Source: Alistipes sp.
Lineage (GTDB): Bacteria > Bacteroidota > Bacteroidia > Bacteroidales > Rikenellaceae
Direction of reading: 5' to 3'
Assembly: GCA_017560305.1 (NCBI GenBank)
Contig: JAFYOF010000207.1
Span: 1-13,274 of the forward strand
DNA length: 13,274 bases
Translations under genes and position numbers: made by a program
Shown here: in pieces, positions 7,547-13,274 of the stretch
How positions within the stretch are numbered: the stretch's first letter is position 1
How the letters are laid out: each line of letters begins with the position of its first letter
The notes under the pieces: model-generated
The model's input: the letters and a program-made list of their open reading frames with translations, nothing else
The model's database searches: none
What the model was told of the DNA's origin: nothing

Positions 7547-8857
7547 ATGACAGAGCATAACGAGCCTCGCAACGCTTCATCCCAGCCTGCGCAATCATCC
7601 GTGCAGGACGATGTTGCTGTGCGCTATGACAGATTCCCTCAGGGCGGCTTTGGCGAGACGCTGAAGCGCTTGTTTGGCGGAGACAGAGTGTTGTGGATTA
7701 TCATCATCGCGCTGATGGTGATTTCAGTGCTGGTGGTCTACTCTTCGACCGCCAAGATGGCCTATATGCCCAACTCGGGCTCCTCTACGACCGCTTTTCT
7801 GCGCCGCCAGCTTATTATGCTCGGCATCTGTGTGGGTGCCATCCTCTTCTTCCACCGCATCAACTCCAAGCGCTACCGCTCGTGGGCCTTCTGGGTCTAT
7901 CTGGCGGGCATTGCGCTGACGCTGCTGGCGTATGTTGTCGGTGTCAAGACCAACGATGCGGCTCGCTGGATTAGCATCTTCGGCTTTCAGTTCCAGCCCT
8001 CGGAGTTGCTCAAGCTGGGTACGGTGATGTATCTTGCCAAGGCGCTCGCCGTGAGACAGGATAAAATCGACCAGATGAGAATCCTCCCCACGCTTATGTT
8101 CTGGCGCTGGGGCGAGGATAAGCAGAGGCGCATCATCAGCGAGGGCACGATTCCGCTGCTGCTGCCTATAATAATCAGTTGCGCAGTCATCCTCCCCGCC
8201 CACACCTCATCGGCTGTGCTGGTAGGCGCAATCTCGCTTGCGATGCTCTTTTTGGGGCGTGTTTCGTTTCGTGAGATTGGGCGTATCGTGGCGGTCGGAG
8301 CATCGGCTCTGCTGATTATTTTAGGTCTCGGACTTGGCCGTGGCGATACCGCTCAGGGTCGTCTCTCCACCTGGTGGATGCTCTGGACGCAGGACCGCAC
8401 CGAGGTTATGGCGAAGGATTTGACCGACACCGAGCGTTCTATGATTGCCATCCATAAGGGCGGCATTATGGGTCGCGGAGCGGGTCAGAGCGCCGTGCGC
8501 GTCGAGATGACTCACCCCGAGAGCGACTACGCCTTCGCATTCTTCGCCGAGGAGTACGGCTGTGTGATGGCTATGCTTCTGCTGGTGCTGTATCTGTGGG
8601 TCTTCTTCCGTGCTATCGACATCTTCGAGAAGTGCCCCAAGAAGTTCCCCTCGATGCTGGCGCTGGGCATTGCGCTGATGATAACGGGTCAGGCGCTGCT
8701 GCATATTATGGTGACCGTGAACATCATCCCCGAGACGGGTCAGACCCTGCCCCTCATCTCGCGCGGCGGCTCGTCGCTGCTGTTCACCTCCATCGGCATC
8801 GGTATGCTCCTGAGCGTCAGCCGCCAAACCGAGGAGGGCAGCCACACAACGGAATAA
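7547..8857 (+). CDS. ftsW: Septal peptidoglycan glycosyltransferase FtsW (SEDS family)
   Basis: A 436-residue polytopic inner-membrane protein of the SEDS family, which polymerises lipid II into septal glycan strands in complex with FtsI. Residues 1-47 form a polar cytoplasmic tail; TM1 is at about 49-66 and about ten membrane segments follow. Family marks include AARWISIFGFQFQPSEL, the GRGAGQS loop, and PESDYAFAFFAEEYG, in which Asp327 corresponds to the catalytic aspartate of SEDS enzymes. Near the end, LPLISRGGSS replaces the common LPFISYGGSS. Encoded directly after the murD unit and close to ftsI, it is assigned as FtsW rather than RodA on context and the Bacteroidetes gene order. It is the last dcw gene in the window. 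Confidence 0.93.
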   Translation: MTEHNEPRNASSQPAQSSVQDDVAVRYDRFPQGGFGETLKRLFGGDRVLWIIIIALMVISVLVVYSSTAKMAYMPNSGSSTTAFLRRQLIMLGICVGAILFFHRINSKRYRSWAFWVYLAGIALTLLAYVVGVKTNDAARWISIFGFQFQPSELLKLGTVMYLAKALAVRQDKIDQMRILPTLMFWRWGEDKQRRIISEGTIPLLLPIIISCAVILPAHTSSAVLVGAISLAMLFLGRVSFREIGRIVAVGASALLIILGLGLGRGDTAQGRLSTWWMLWTQDRTEVMAKDLTDTERSMIAIHKGGIMGRGAGQSAVRVEMTHPESDYAFAFFAEEYGCVMAMLLLVLYLWVFFRAIDIFEKCPKKFPSMLALGIALMITGQALLHIMVTVNIIPETGQTLPLISRGGSSLLFTSIGIGMLLSVSRQTEEGSHTTE

Positions 8858-8893
8858 TGAATGATGACAAGCAGATTTTTCGCTTTTTTTGAC

Positions 8894-8901
8894 TAAATTT
8901 G
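8894..8901 (+). promoter_or_regulatory. Possible -7 promoter element upstream of the oxidoreductase-hslR unit
   Basis: TAAATTTG matches the Bacteroidetes sigma-ABfr -7 consensus TAnnTTTG exactly and lies 54 bases before the oxidoreductase ATG, after a T-rich stretch. No TTTG -33 element is found at the expected 19-21 base spacing, so this is only half of a consensus promoter. It would let the oxidoreductase and hslR be expressed independently of the dcw operon. Confidence 0.4.
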
Positions 8902-8955
8902 CATAATGTATGAGGGTCTGAAGGCCCATAGAAAAGAGAATAAAATACACGAGAT

Positions 8956-10515
8956 ATGTCAAAAACCATCACACTGCAACTATCGCCCAAGCAGGCGGCG
9001 GATGCCGAGTTGTACACCTCGCTGGCGGCAAGGCAGGCGGGCGTCAAGCGTAGCGATGTGGCGCTGGCGAGGGTGGTGAAGCGCTCGATTGATGCGCGAC
9101 GCACACCCGTAAAGGTAAACCTCACGGTGGAGATCTTCATCGACACCGACGAGCAGCCCCAGCCTATACACTTCGACTACCCCGATGTGAGTCACTCTAC
9201 CGAGGTGGTGGTGGTCGGCTCGGGCCCTGCGGGTCTGTTTGCCGCGTTGCGCCTTGTCGAGTTGGGTCTCAAGCCCATCCTTCTGGAGCGAGGCAAGGAG
9301 GTGCTGCCGCGTAAGCGCGACATCGCCCTTATAAACCGCAACCTCGACATCGACCCCGACTCAAACTACGCCTTTGGCGCGGGTGGTGCGGGCACATTCT
9401 CTGATGGTAAACTCTTCACGCGCAGCAAGAAGCGCGGCGACTATAACAAGGCGTTGCAAACGCTTGTATATCACGGTGCTACGCCCGAGATTCTCTACGA
9501 GGCGCACCCACATATCGGTACCGACAAACTGCCACGCATCATCTCGAACATCTGCTCGACAATCGTAAATTCGGGTGGCGAGATTCACTTCTCAAGCAAG
9601 GTTACGGGCTTCAAGATTGACCACCAGCACAACCGCATCGAGGGCGTATGGGTGGGCGATAAACTCATCGAGGGCGCGGCGGTGGTGCTCGCTACGGGTC
9701 ACTCGGCGAAGGACATCTACCACACGCTCTACAACGACGGCGTGCGTCTTGAGGCGAAGGGCTTTGCTATGGGTGTGCGTATCGAGCACCCACAGCGACT
9801 CATCGACTCCATCCAGTATCATCAGCCCGAGCGCGGCGAGTATCTCCCTGCGGCGGCCTATTCACTTGTGAATCAGGTGGAAGGACGCGGCGTCTACTCG
9901 TTCTGTATGTGCCCTGGCGGTTTCATCGTGCCTGCGATGACCGATGCGGCGCAGTCGGTGGTGAATGGTATGTCGCCCAGCGGTCGCAACTCGCGATGGG
10001 CTAACTCGGGTCTTGTGACCGAGGTCAGAGTGGAGGATTTTGCGCACCTTGAGGCGGAGCACGGAGCGTTGGCGGGACTCGTCTTCCAGCAGCAGTTGGA
10101 GGAGTCGGCCCGCAAGTATGGTGGCGACAAGCAGGTTGCCCCAGCGCAGCGAGTTTCGGACTTTGTGGCGGGCAGGGCTTCGACATCGTTGCCGCAGACA
10201 TCCTACATCCCAGGCTTGTGCTGTTCGCGTCTGGATAAGTGGATGCCCGACTTTATGGCATCGGCACTGCGTAAGGGAATTGCATCATTTGACAGGAAGA
10301 TGAGGGGATATGTGACCCCCGATGCGATTGTGGTGGGCGTGGAGTCACGCACCTCGACACCAGTGCGCATACCTCGTGATAGTGAGACACTTATGCACCC
10401 CGAAATCAATGGTCTGTTCCCATCGGGCGAGGGTGCTGGATATGCTGGAGGCATCGTCTCGGCGGCACTCGATGGTGAGCGCGTGGCGGATGCTGTAAGA
10501 ACCTATATAAAGTAG
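8956..10515 (+). CDS. NAD(P)/FAD-dependent oxidoreductase, COG2509-type dehydrogenase
   Basis: A 519-residue soluble flavoprotein with no signal peptide. The N-terminal 80 residues match the leader typical of the uncharacterised COG2509 dehydrogenases, including the block KRSIDARR at 42-49. The Rossmann FAD-binding motif VVVGSGPAG follows at about 85-93, with Glu111 at the end of the second strand likely binding the ribose. A glycine-rich GAGGAGTFSDGKL segment lies near residues 136-148, ATGHSAKD contacts the second dinucleotide region, and a C-terminal FPSGEGAGYAGGI motif near 493-505 closes the FAD site. The physiological substrate of this family is not known to me, so no reaction is given. 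It begins 98 bases after ftsW, has a possible own promoter, and is followed after 6 bases by hslR. The family assignment is firm; the function is not. Confidence 0.88.
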   Translation: MSKTITLQLSPKQAADAELYTSLAARQAGVKRSDVALARVVKRSIDARRTPVKVNLTVEIFIDTDEQPQPIHFDYPDVSHSTEVVVVGSGPAGLFAALRLVELGLKPILLERGKEVLPRKRDIALINRNLDIDPDSNYAFGAGGAGTFSDGKLFTRSKKRGDYNKALQTLVYHGATPEILYEAHPHIGTDKLPRIISNICSTIVNSGGEIHFSSKVTGFKIDHQHNRIEGVWVGDKLIEGAAVVLATGHSAKDIYHTLYNDGVRLEAKGFAMGVRIEHPQRLIDSIQYHQPERGEYLPAAAYSLVNQVEGRGVYSFCMCPGGFIVPAMTDAAQSVVNGMSPSGRNSRWANSGLVTEVRVEDFAHLEAEHGALAGLVFQQQLEESARKYGGDKQVAPAQRVSDFVAGRASTSLPQTSYIPGLCCSRLDKWMPDFMASALRKGIASFDRKMRGYVTPDAIVVGVESRTSTPVRIPRDSETLMHPEINGLFPSGEGAGYAGGIVSAALDGERVADAVRTYIK

Positions 10516-10521
10516 CAGAAA

Positions 10522-10920
10522 ATGGATGTAAGATTAGATAAATACCTCTGGGCGGTGCGTGTCTTCAAGACCCGCTCTGATGCCGCCGACGCCATCCGCA
10601 ACAACCGCGTGATGGTCAACAACGCCTACGCCAAGCCATCGCGCGAGGTGAAGGAGGGCGACATCATCTCGGTGAAGAAGATGCCCGTGACATATCAGTA
10701 CAAGGTGCTGGAGCTGGTATCAAGTCGTCAAGGCGCGAAGAATGTGCCCCAGTACTGCCTCAACATCACCCCTCAGGAGGAACTGGACAAGCTCACCGTA
10801 CCACGCGAGACCGTATTCGTATTCCGCGAGCGCGGCACGGGTCGCCCCACAAAGAAGGAGCGCCGCGAGATAGACGCCCTGATGGATGGCTTTTACTTCG
10901 ACGAGGAGGAACTGGATTAA
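10522..10920 (+). CDS. hslR: Hsp15/HslR-like S4-domain RNA-binding protein
   Basis: A 132-residue basic protein (E. coli Hsp15 has 133). The S4 fold spans about residues 1-60: VRLDKYLWAVRVFKTRS, then NNRVMVNNAYAKPSREVKEGDIISV, the usual RNA-binding helix-turn and beta turn of this family. The C-terminal RGTGRPTKKERREIDAL motif, followed by an acidic tail, is also characteristic. In E. coli, Hsp15 binds 50S subunits still carrying peptidyl-tRNA and recycles them, and the related RqcP works in ribosome quality control in Firmicutes; a similar role here is inference. The start ATG lies 6 bases after the oxidoreductase stop, so the two genes are almost certainly cotranscribed. A strong terminator begins 22 bases after the stop. 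Confidence 0.88.
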   Translation: MDVRLDKYLWAVRVFKTRSDAADAIRNNRVMVNNAYAKPSREVKEGDIISVKKMPVTYQYKVLELVSSRQGAKNVPQYCLNITPQEELDKLTVPRETVFVFRERGTGRPTKKERREIDALMDGFYFDEEELD

Positions 10921-10942
10921 AGGGAATAAACATTCGATAAAT

Positions 10943-10967
10943 AAGGTCGCTTGCGGGCGACCTTTTT
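10943..10967 (+). terminator. Intrinsic terminator after hslR
   Basis: AAGGTCGC (10943-10950) pairs perfectly with GCGACCTT (10957-10964) around a 6-base loop, and the stem runs into TTTTT ending at 10967. This is a standard rho-independent terminator on the + strand and ends the oxidoreductase-hslR transcript. Confidence 0.88.
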
Positions 10968-10985
10968 CATTATATATCAGTACAA

Positions 10986-11057
10986 ATACGCCTCATAACG
11001 AGGCGTATCTTCGGGAGCGTAACGCGCTTTGCGCGTCACCCCCCCGCTCCCGAAGAT
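10986..11057 (+). repeat. Double-hairpin repeat, copy B
   Basis: Lies in the 311-base gene-free stretch 10921-11231. The first hairpin is ATACGCCTC (10986-10994), loop ATAAC, GAGGCGTAT (11000-11008). The second is a 13-pair stem (11007-11019 with 11045-11057; core CTTCGGGAGCG with CGCTCCCGAAG) enclosing CGCGC-TTT-GCGCG (11023-11035) and a C-run. The two stems share bases 11007-11008. Compared with copy A, the outer stem differs at two positions and both changes are compensated on the opposite arm, so pairing is kept. It lies after the hslR terminator, so it is unlikely to act on that transcript. Confidence 0.75.
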
Positions 11058-11083
11058 AATCTTGCGCGACAAAAAAATGTAAG

Positions 11084-11127
11084 ACGGGCATAACGCCCGT
11101 ATCTTTGGCGGCGGGCGGGTGGCGAAG
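11084..11127 (+). repeat. Double-hairpin repeat, partial copy C
   Basis: ACGGGC (11084-11089), loop ATAAC, GCCCGT (11095-11100), followed by ATCTT, repeats the first hairpin, loop and junction of copy B with a different stem sequence. The second hairpin is not recognisable: it is replaced by a G-rich stretch (11106-11122) that ends in GCGAAG. This appears to be a truncated or diverged family member in tandem with copy B. Confidence 0.55.
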
Positions 11128-11146
11128 CAAAAAACATCAAGATTTT

Positions 11147-11178
11147 TTTGCATATTTCACAAATATTAAGTAACTTGC
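11147..11178 (+). promoter_or_regulatory. Possible Bacteroidetes-type promoter for the lipoprotein pair
   Basis: A TTTG at 11147-11150 (end of a T7 run) is followed after 20 bases by TAACTTGC at 11171-11178. This fits the TTTG, 19-21 bases, TAnnTTTG plan, with the last two positions of the -7 box off consensus. The DNA turns sharply AT-rich here. The first lipoprotein ATG is 53 bases downstream. Confidence 0.4.
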
Positions 11179-11231
11179 AGACGAGAAGGTCGAAATTGCA
11201 CCTTAAGTATTAACCTAAAAATGTACAAGTT

Positions 11232-11447
11232 ATGAGAAAGTATTTATTTCATTTATTGCTTGCAATAACAGCTTGTATTATTACGGGATGTTCAAGCAAT
11301 TTAACCGATGAGCCAAAACAGCCAGAGGTGATGACTCACGAAGTGACGCAGAGCGAAGCCTTTCATTATCTTAACAAGATTATTCCCGACTTGAAAATCC
11401 CCTCCACAAGAGGTGCAGTTGAGAGGTCGTTGCCACCAATTGGGTGA
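11232..11447 (+). CDS. Small lipoprotein, probably the truncated N-terminal part of a broken gene
   Basis: A 71-codon frame with a clear lipoprotein signal peptide: basic MRKY start, hydrophobic core, and lipobox ITGC with Cys20 as the lipidated residue. The mature part, SSNLTDEPKQPE onward, contains EVTQSEAFHYLNKI and ends in LPPIG at a TGA. The segment around TQSEAFHYL..STRG is loosely reminiscent of propeptide or inhibitor domains next to C10 (streptopain-like) proteases in Bacteroidetes, but I cannot assign the family. Coding-like sequence continues past the stop to 11615, so the present stop probably comes from frameshift. GC content is far lower than in the dcw genes. It is placed 176 bases before the next lipoprotein gene, likely in one transcript. 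Confidence 0.6.
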   Translation: MRKYLFHLLLAITACIITGCSSNLTDEPKQPEVMTHEVTQSEAFHYLNKIIPDLKIPSTRGAVERSLPPIG

Positions 11448-11615
11448 ATATGGTATGGATGATGGTTGTTTTTTTTGACCAATAAGCCTTTCTTGAGCAA
11501 TGTTTTTAACTGCAAAGAAGGTCCAGAATATCCAGACCCTGTATCGACTCGTTCTGATGTGGCAAATGGCAACTATCAATATAATGTAACTATGGTTACC
11601 AACATAAGAAAATAA
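11448..11615 (+). pseudogene. Frameshifted remainder of the lipoprotein gene starting at 11232
   Basis: After the TGA at 11445 (with a second in-frame TGA at 11457), coding-like sequence resumes in the same frame: LTNKPFLSNVFNCKEG, PEYPDPVSTRSD, NYQYNVTMVTNIRK, then TAA at 11613-11615, only 8 bases before the next ATG. One base fewer in the GGG at 11442-11444 and one more in the T8 tract at 11469-11476 would give one continuous frame of about 127 codons, reading IGEYGMDDGCFFLTN through the gap. Two compensating homopolymer indels are therefore the simplest explanation, either real decay or sequencing error. The product is not recognised. Confidence 0.5.
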
Positions 11616-11623
11616 ACACAACT

Positions 11624-12298
11624 ATGAAACGATTTATATTATTTGTATTAGCGGCACTCGTTTTATGTAGCTGCAAAAATAGCGATAATGATGTTTATAG
11701 TGAAACTCAACAAACATCATATTTGATATCAACATATGCGTTTATAAATGCAATGTCGGTAAGACAGGGTGAGGCATTGGATGGCAACAATACGGGTATA
11801 ATTGAGTTTGTGGAGTCATTTATTAATGCAAGCCAAAATGCCGAGAAAGAGCGACATTCGTATTTCAGCAACCTCTATGGAGATACTTCATATACGGGAT
11901 ATACCTTTAAAATAAACAGTCCTGCTTTAGCATATCCATTCGATAAGATTACAATGTCGTGTCATTCCGATTTTGATGACGAGCATCTCGCAGGAGAGCC
12001 ATTGGATGATATTGTAAAACTTAAATTTGGATCATTTTGGGAGTTTATTCAAAATGGTTATGAATATCCTGAAAGTTGTGAAAAGCCTGAAATAGTAGAT
12101 AGTGCGTCAACGGGAGAAATTCTTCATACATATTTGCTTTCTGAGATTGGAAGAGAAAACTCAAAGTTGATATCGTTAAGGAAGCCTATTATTCATTTTA
12201 CCTCTTCTCCTGCCACTCCTGGTAAATACACCTTTACATTGGAACTTACAACAAACGGAGAGACATTCACAACAACATTTACTCAAACATTTAAGTAG
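11624..12298 (+). CDS. Putative lipoprotein of unknown function
   Basis: A 224-residue exported protein. MKRFILFVLAALVLCSC has a basic start, a hydrophobic core and a lipobox-like LCSC, with Cys17 the probable lipidation site (Cys at -2 is less common). The mature protein is polar, with YAFINAMSVRQGEAL early, YPFDKITMSCHSDFDDEH in the middle and a beta-rich C-terminus from about residue 185 (IHFTSSPATPGKYTFTLEL and following) that resembles an Ig-like strand pattern. Similar layouts occur in secreted Bacteroidetes proteins of unknown function; DUF5034 is one candidate, but I could not test it. It is AT-rich like its upstream partner and unlike the flanking genes, which suggests transfer as a unit. 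A terminator follows directly. Confidence 0.72.
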   Translation: MKRFILFVLAALVLCSCKNSDNDVYSETQQTSYLISTYAFINAMSVRQGEALDGNNTGIIEFVESFINASQNAEKERHSYFSNLYGDTSYTGYTFKINSPALAYPFDKITMSCHSDFDDEHLAGEPLDDIVKLKFGSFWEFIQNGYEYPESCEKPEIVDSASTGEILHTYLLSEIGRENSKLISLRKPIIHFTSSPATPGKYTFTLELTTNGETFTTTFTQTFK

Positions 12299-12310
12299 CG
12301 TGAGTTTGTA

Positions 12311-12353
12311 AAAAAATTGATGGCTATCCTTTCGCAGGGTAGCCATCATTTTT
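12311..12353. terminator. Bidirectional intrinsic terminator between lipoprotein gene and corA
   Basis: TGATGGCTATCC (12318-12329) pairs with GGGTAGCCATCA (12337-12348), 12 pairs with one G-T wobble, around a 7-base loop. It is flanked by A6 on the left (12311-12316) and T5 on the right (12349-12353), so it can end transcripts from both directions. The right flank overlaps the corA stop codon (12352-12354), so the hairpin follows that gene immediately. Confidence 0.88.
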
Positions 12354-13274
12354 ACAACCACTTCTTATACCTGAAGTAGAGTATGGTCACGCCCGAGGCG
12401 AGCACCATCAGGAAGATGGCGAAGATATATCCCAGCGGGATGGTGAGGCCGCCAACCTCCCACAGCCAGTTCAGCTCGGGCATAAACTTGAAGTTCATAC
12501 CATAGATACTCGCGATGAGTGTCGCGGGGAGGAAGATAACCGCCGCCACCGAGAAGATCTTCACAATCTCGTTCTGCTCGATGTTAATCAAGCCCAGCGC
12601 CGAGTCCTGGATATAGTCCAGTCGCTGGAACGAGAAGTCGGCGTGGTTGATGAGCGAGTTCACATCCTTGATCATCAACTGCAGGCGTGGATAGATATCG
12701 TTGGGGAAGCGCTCCGAGCGCAGGATGCTCGAGAGGATTCGCTGTCGGTCGAAGATGTTCTCACGCAAGACCATCGTATTCTCCTGCAACTCGTTGATGC
12801 GGTGGATGACAGTCTTGTCGATGGTGTCCTCGGTGTTGATGTCCTTGCTCAACGCCGCAACCTGCTTCGCCACAAACTCCACAAGGTCGGCATCGAAGTC
12901 GATGCGCACCTCAAGCAGCGATATAAAGATGTGATAACCAGTCGAGTAGCCTCGGTAGTTCATCTGCAGGCGCTTCTCCGCCTCACGGAATGTGCGCGAC
13001 TCGGTGCCACGCATCGACACCAGCACACCCTCATTCGAGAGGATGAACGACACAGGCTCAACCGAGAACGAGTCGCCCTGCGGCACGAAGAAGTTGGTGT
13101 TCGAGATGATTGAGTTTTCGTTCTCCGAATACTTTGAGGTTGACTCAATCTCCTCGACCTGCTGGCGTGTCTGGAGGCTCTCCTCCATAAAGTTCTCCAC
13201 GGCCTTCTGCTCCTTGATTGATGGCGAGAGAAGGTCAATCCAGAGAATATCATCATAGCCCAAATTATCCAGCA
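12352..13274 (-). CDS. corA: CorA-family magnesium/cobalt channel protein, N-terminus cut by window edge
   Basis: Reads leftward and convergent with the lipoprotein genes. CorA forms a pentameric inner-membrane channel for Mg2+ (and Co2+). The frame is open to the window edge (LDNLGYDDILWIDL), so the start lies outside; a TTG at 13263-13261 is in frame, but there is no sign that it initiates. Counting from that TTG as residue 1, residues 1-235 form the cytoplasmic domain with the long helices that line the funnel (about 130-235). TM1 spans about 236-254 and ends in the selectivity motif YGMN (Gly255-Met-Asn257), followed by the loop FKFMPELNW. TM2 is at about 272-296, and the basic tail FRYKKWL ends the protein. 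The visible length, 307 residues, is close to E. coli CorA (316), so only a few residues are probably missing. Confidence 0.93.
   Translation of the reverse strand, partial: LDNLGYDDILWIDLLSPSIKEQKAVENFMEESLQTRQQVEEIESTSKYSENENSIISNTNFFVPQGDSFSVEPVSFILSNEGVLVSMRGTESRTFREAEKRLQMNYRGYSTGYHIFISLLEVRIDFDADLVEFVAKQVAALSKDINTEDTIDKTVIHRINELQENTMVLRENIFDRQRILSSILRSERFPNDIYPRLQLMIKDVNSLINHADFSFQRLDYIQDSALGLINIEQNEIVKIFSVAAVIFLPATLIASIYGMNFKFMPELNWLWEVGGLTIPLGYIFAIFLMVLASGVTILYFRYKKWL

Noticed and set aside
11106..11122. G-rich run that might form a G-quadruplex
   Set aside because: Most G runs are only two long, and the stretch is better seen as the diverged second half of repeat copy C; no independent support.
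10968..11231. Search for tRNA, CRISPR or small coding genes in the longest gene-free stretch
   Set aside because: Only the hairpin elements and a possible promoter are visible; no cloverleaf, no regularly spaced direct repeats and no convincing short coding frame.
12643..13113. Open frame on the + strand (156 codons) opposite corA
   Set aside because: Antisense to a clear CorA protein; composition and lack of motifs indicate a shadow frame.
13261..13263. TTG as the start of corA
   Set aside because: The frame stays open upstream to the window edge with plausible residues (LDNL), and the visible part lacks the first few residues expected for the family; a start outside the window is more likely.

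Overview
The window is chromosomal DNA that looks like a Bacteroidales bacterium, most likely a Rikenellaceae/Alistipes-like gut organism. The grounds are a high-GC core, the gene order rsmH-ftsL-ftsI-murE-mraY-murD-ftsW with murF absent between murE and mraY (as in Bacteroidetes), an FtsI with a C-terminal PASTA domain, an MraY with a long Thr-rich periplasmic loop, few Shine-Dalgarno sites, and promoter elements resembling the Bacteroidetes TTTG/TAnnTTTG type. The genus is inference; no marker gene settles it.

Layout. Positions 1-8857 are the division and cell wall (dcw) cluster, all on the + strand: the C-terminal end of rsmH, an FtsL-like protein with a long charged N-terminus, the septal transpeptidase ftsI, one continuous murE-mraY reading frame, murD and ftsW. 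Together these make UDP-MurNAc-tripeptide from L-Ala-D-Glu precursors (MurD, MurE), load the finished pentapeptide precursor onto undecaprenyl phosphate (MraY), and polymerise and crosslink septal peptidoglycan (FtsW, FtsI, scaffolded by FtsL). The cluster stops after ftsW: the murG-murC-ftsQ-ftsA-ftsZ genes usually next in Bacteroidetes are not here. Two intergenic gaps inside the cluster hold structured elements: a long imperfect inverted repeat before murD, and a double hairpin before ftsW.

Positions 8956-10920 are a two-gene unit with a possible promoter of its own: a COG2509-type FAD-dependent dehydrogenase followed 6 bases later by an Hsp15/HslR-like S4 RNA-binding protein, closed by a clear intrinsic terminator. 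The next 260 bases hold no gene but carry two more members of the double-hairpin family. Positions 11150-12300 are a distinctly AT-rich island with two small lipoprotein genes, the first broken by what look like two homopolymer frameshifts. A bidirectional terminator separates this island from a convergent CorA-type Mg2+ channel gene that runs off the right edge.

The points most worth following are: (1) the murE-mraY fusion, which rests on two tandem copies of the 7-mer ATTCAAA; removing one copy would give a murE stop codon immediately before the normal mraY start; (2) an interspersed double-hairpin family (7467-7528, 10986-11057, partial 11084-11127) whose stems differ by compensating base changes; and (3) the decaying AT-rich lipoprotein island.
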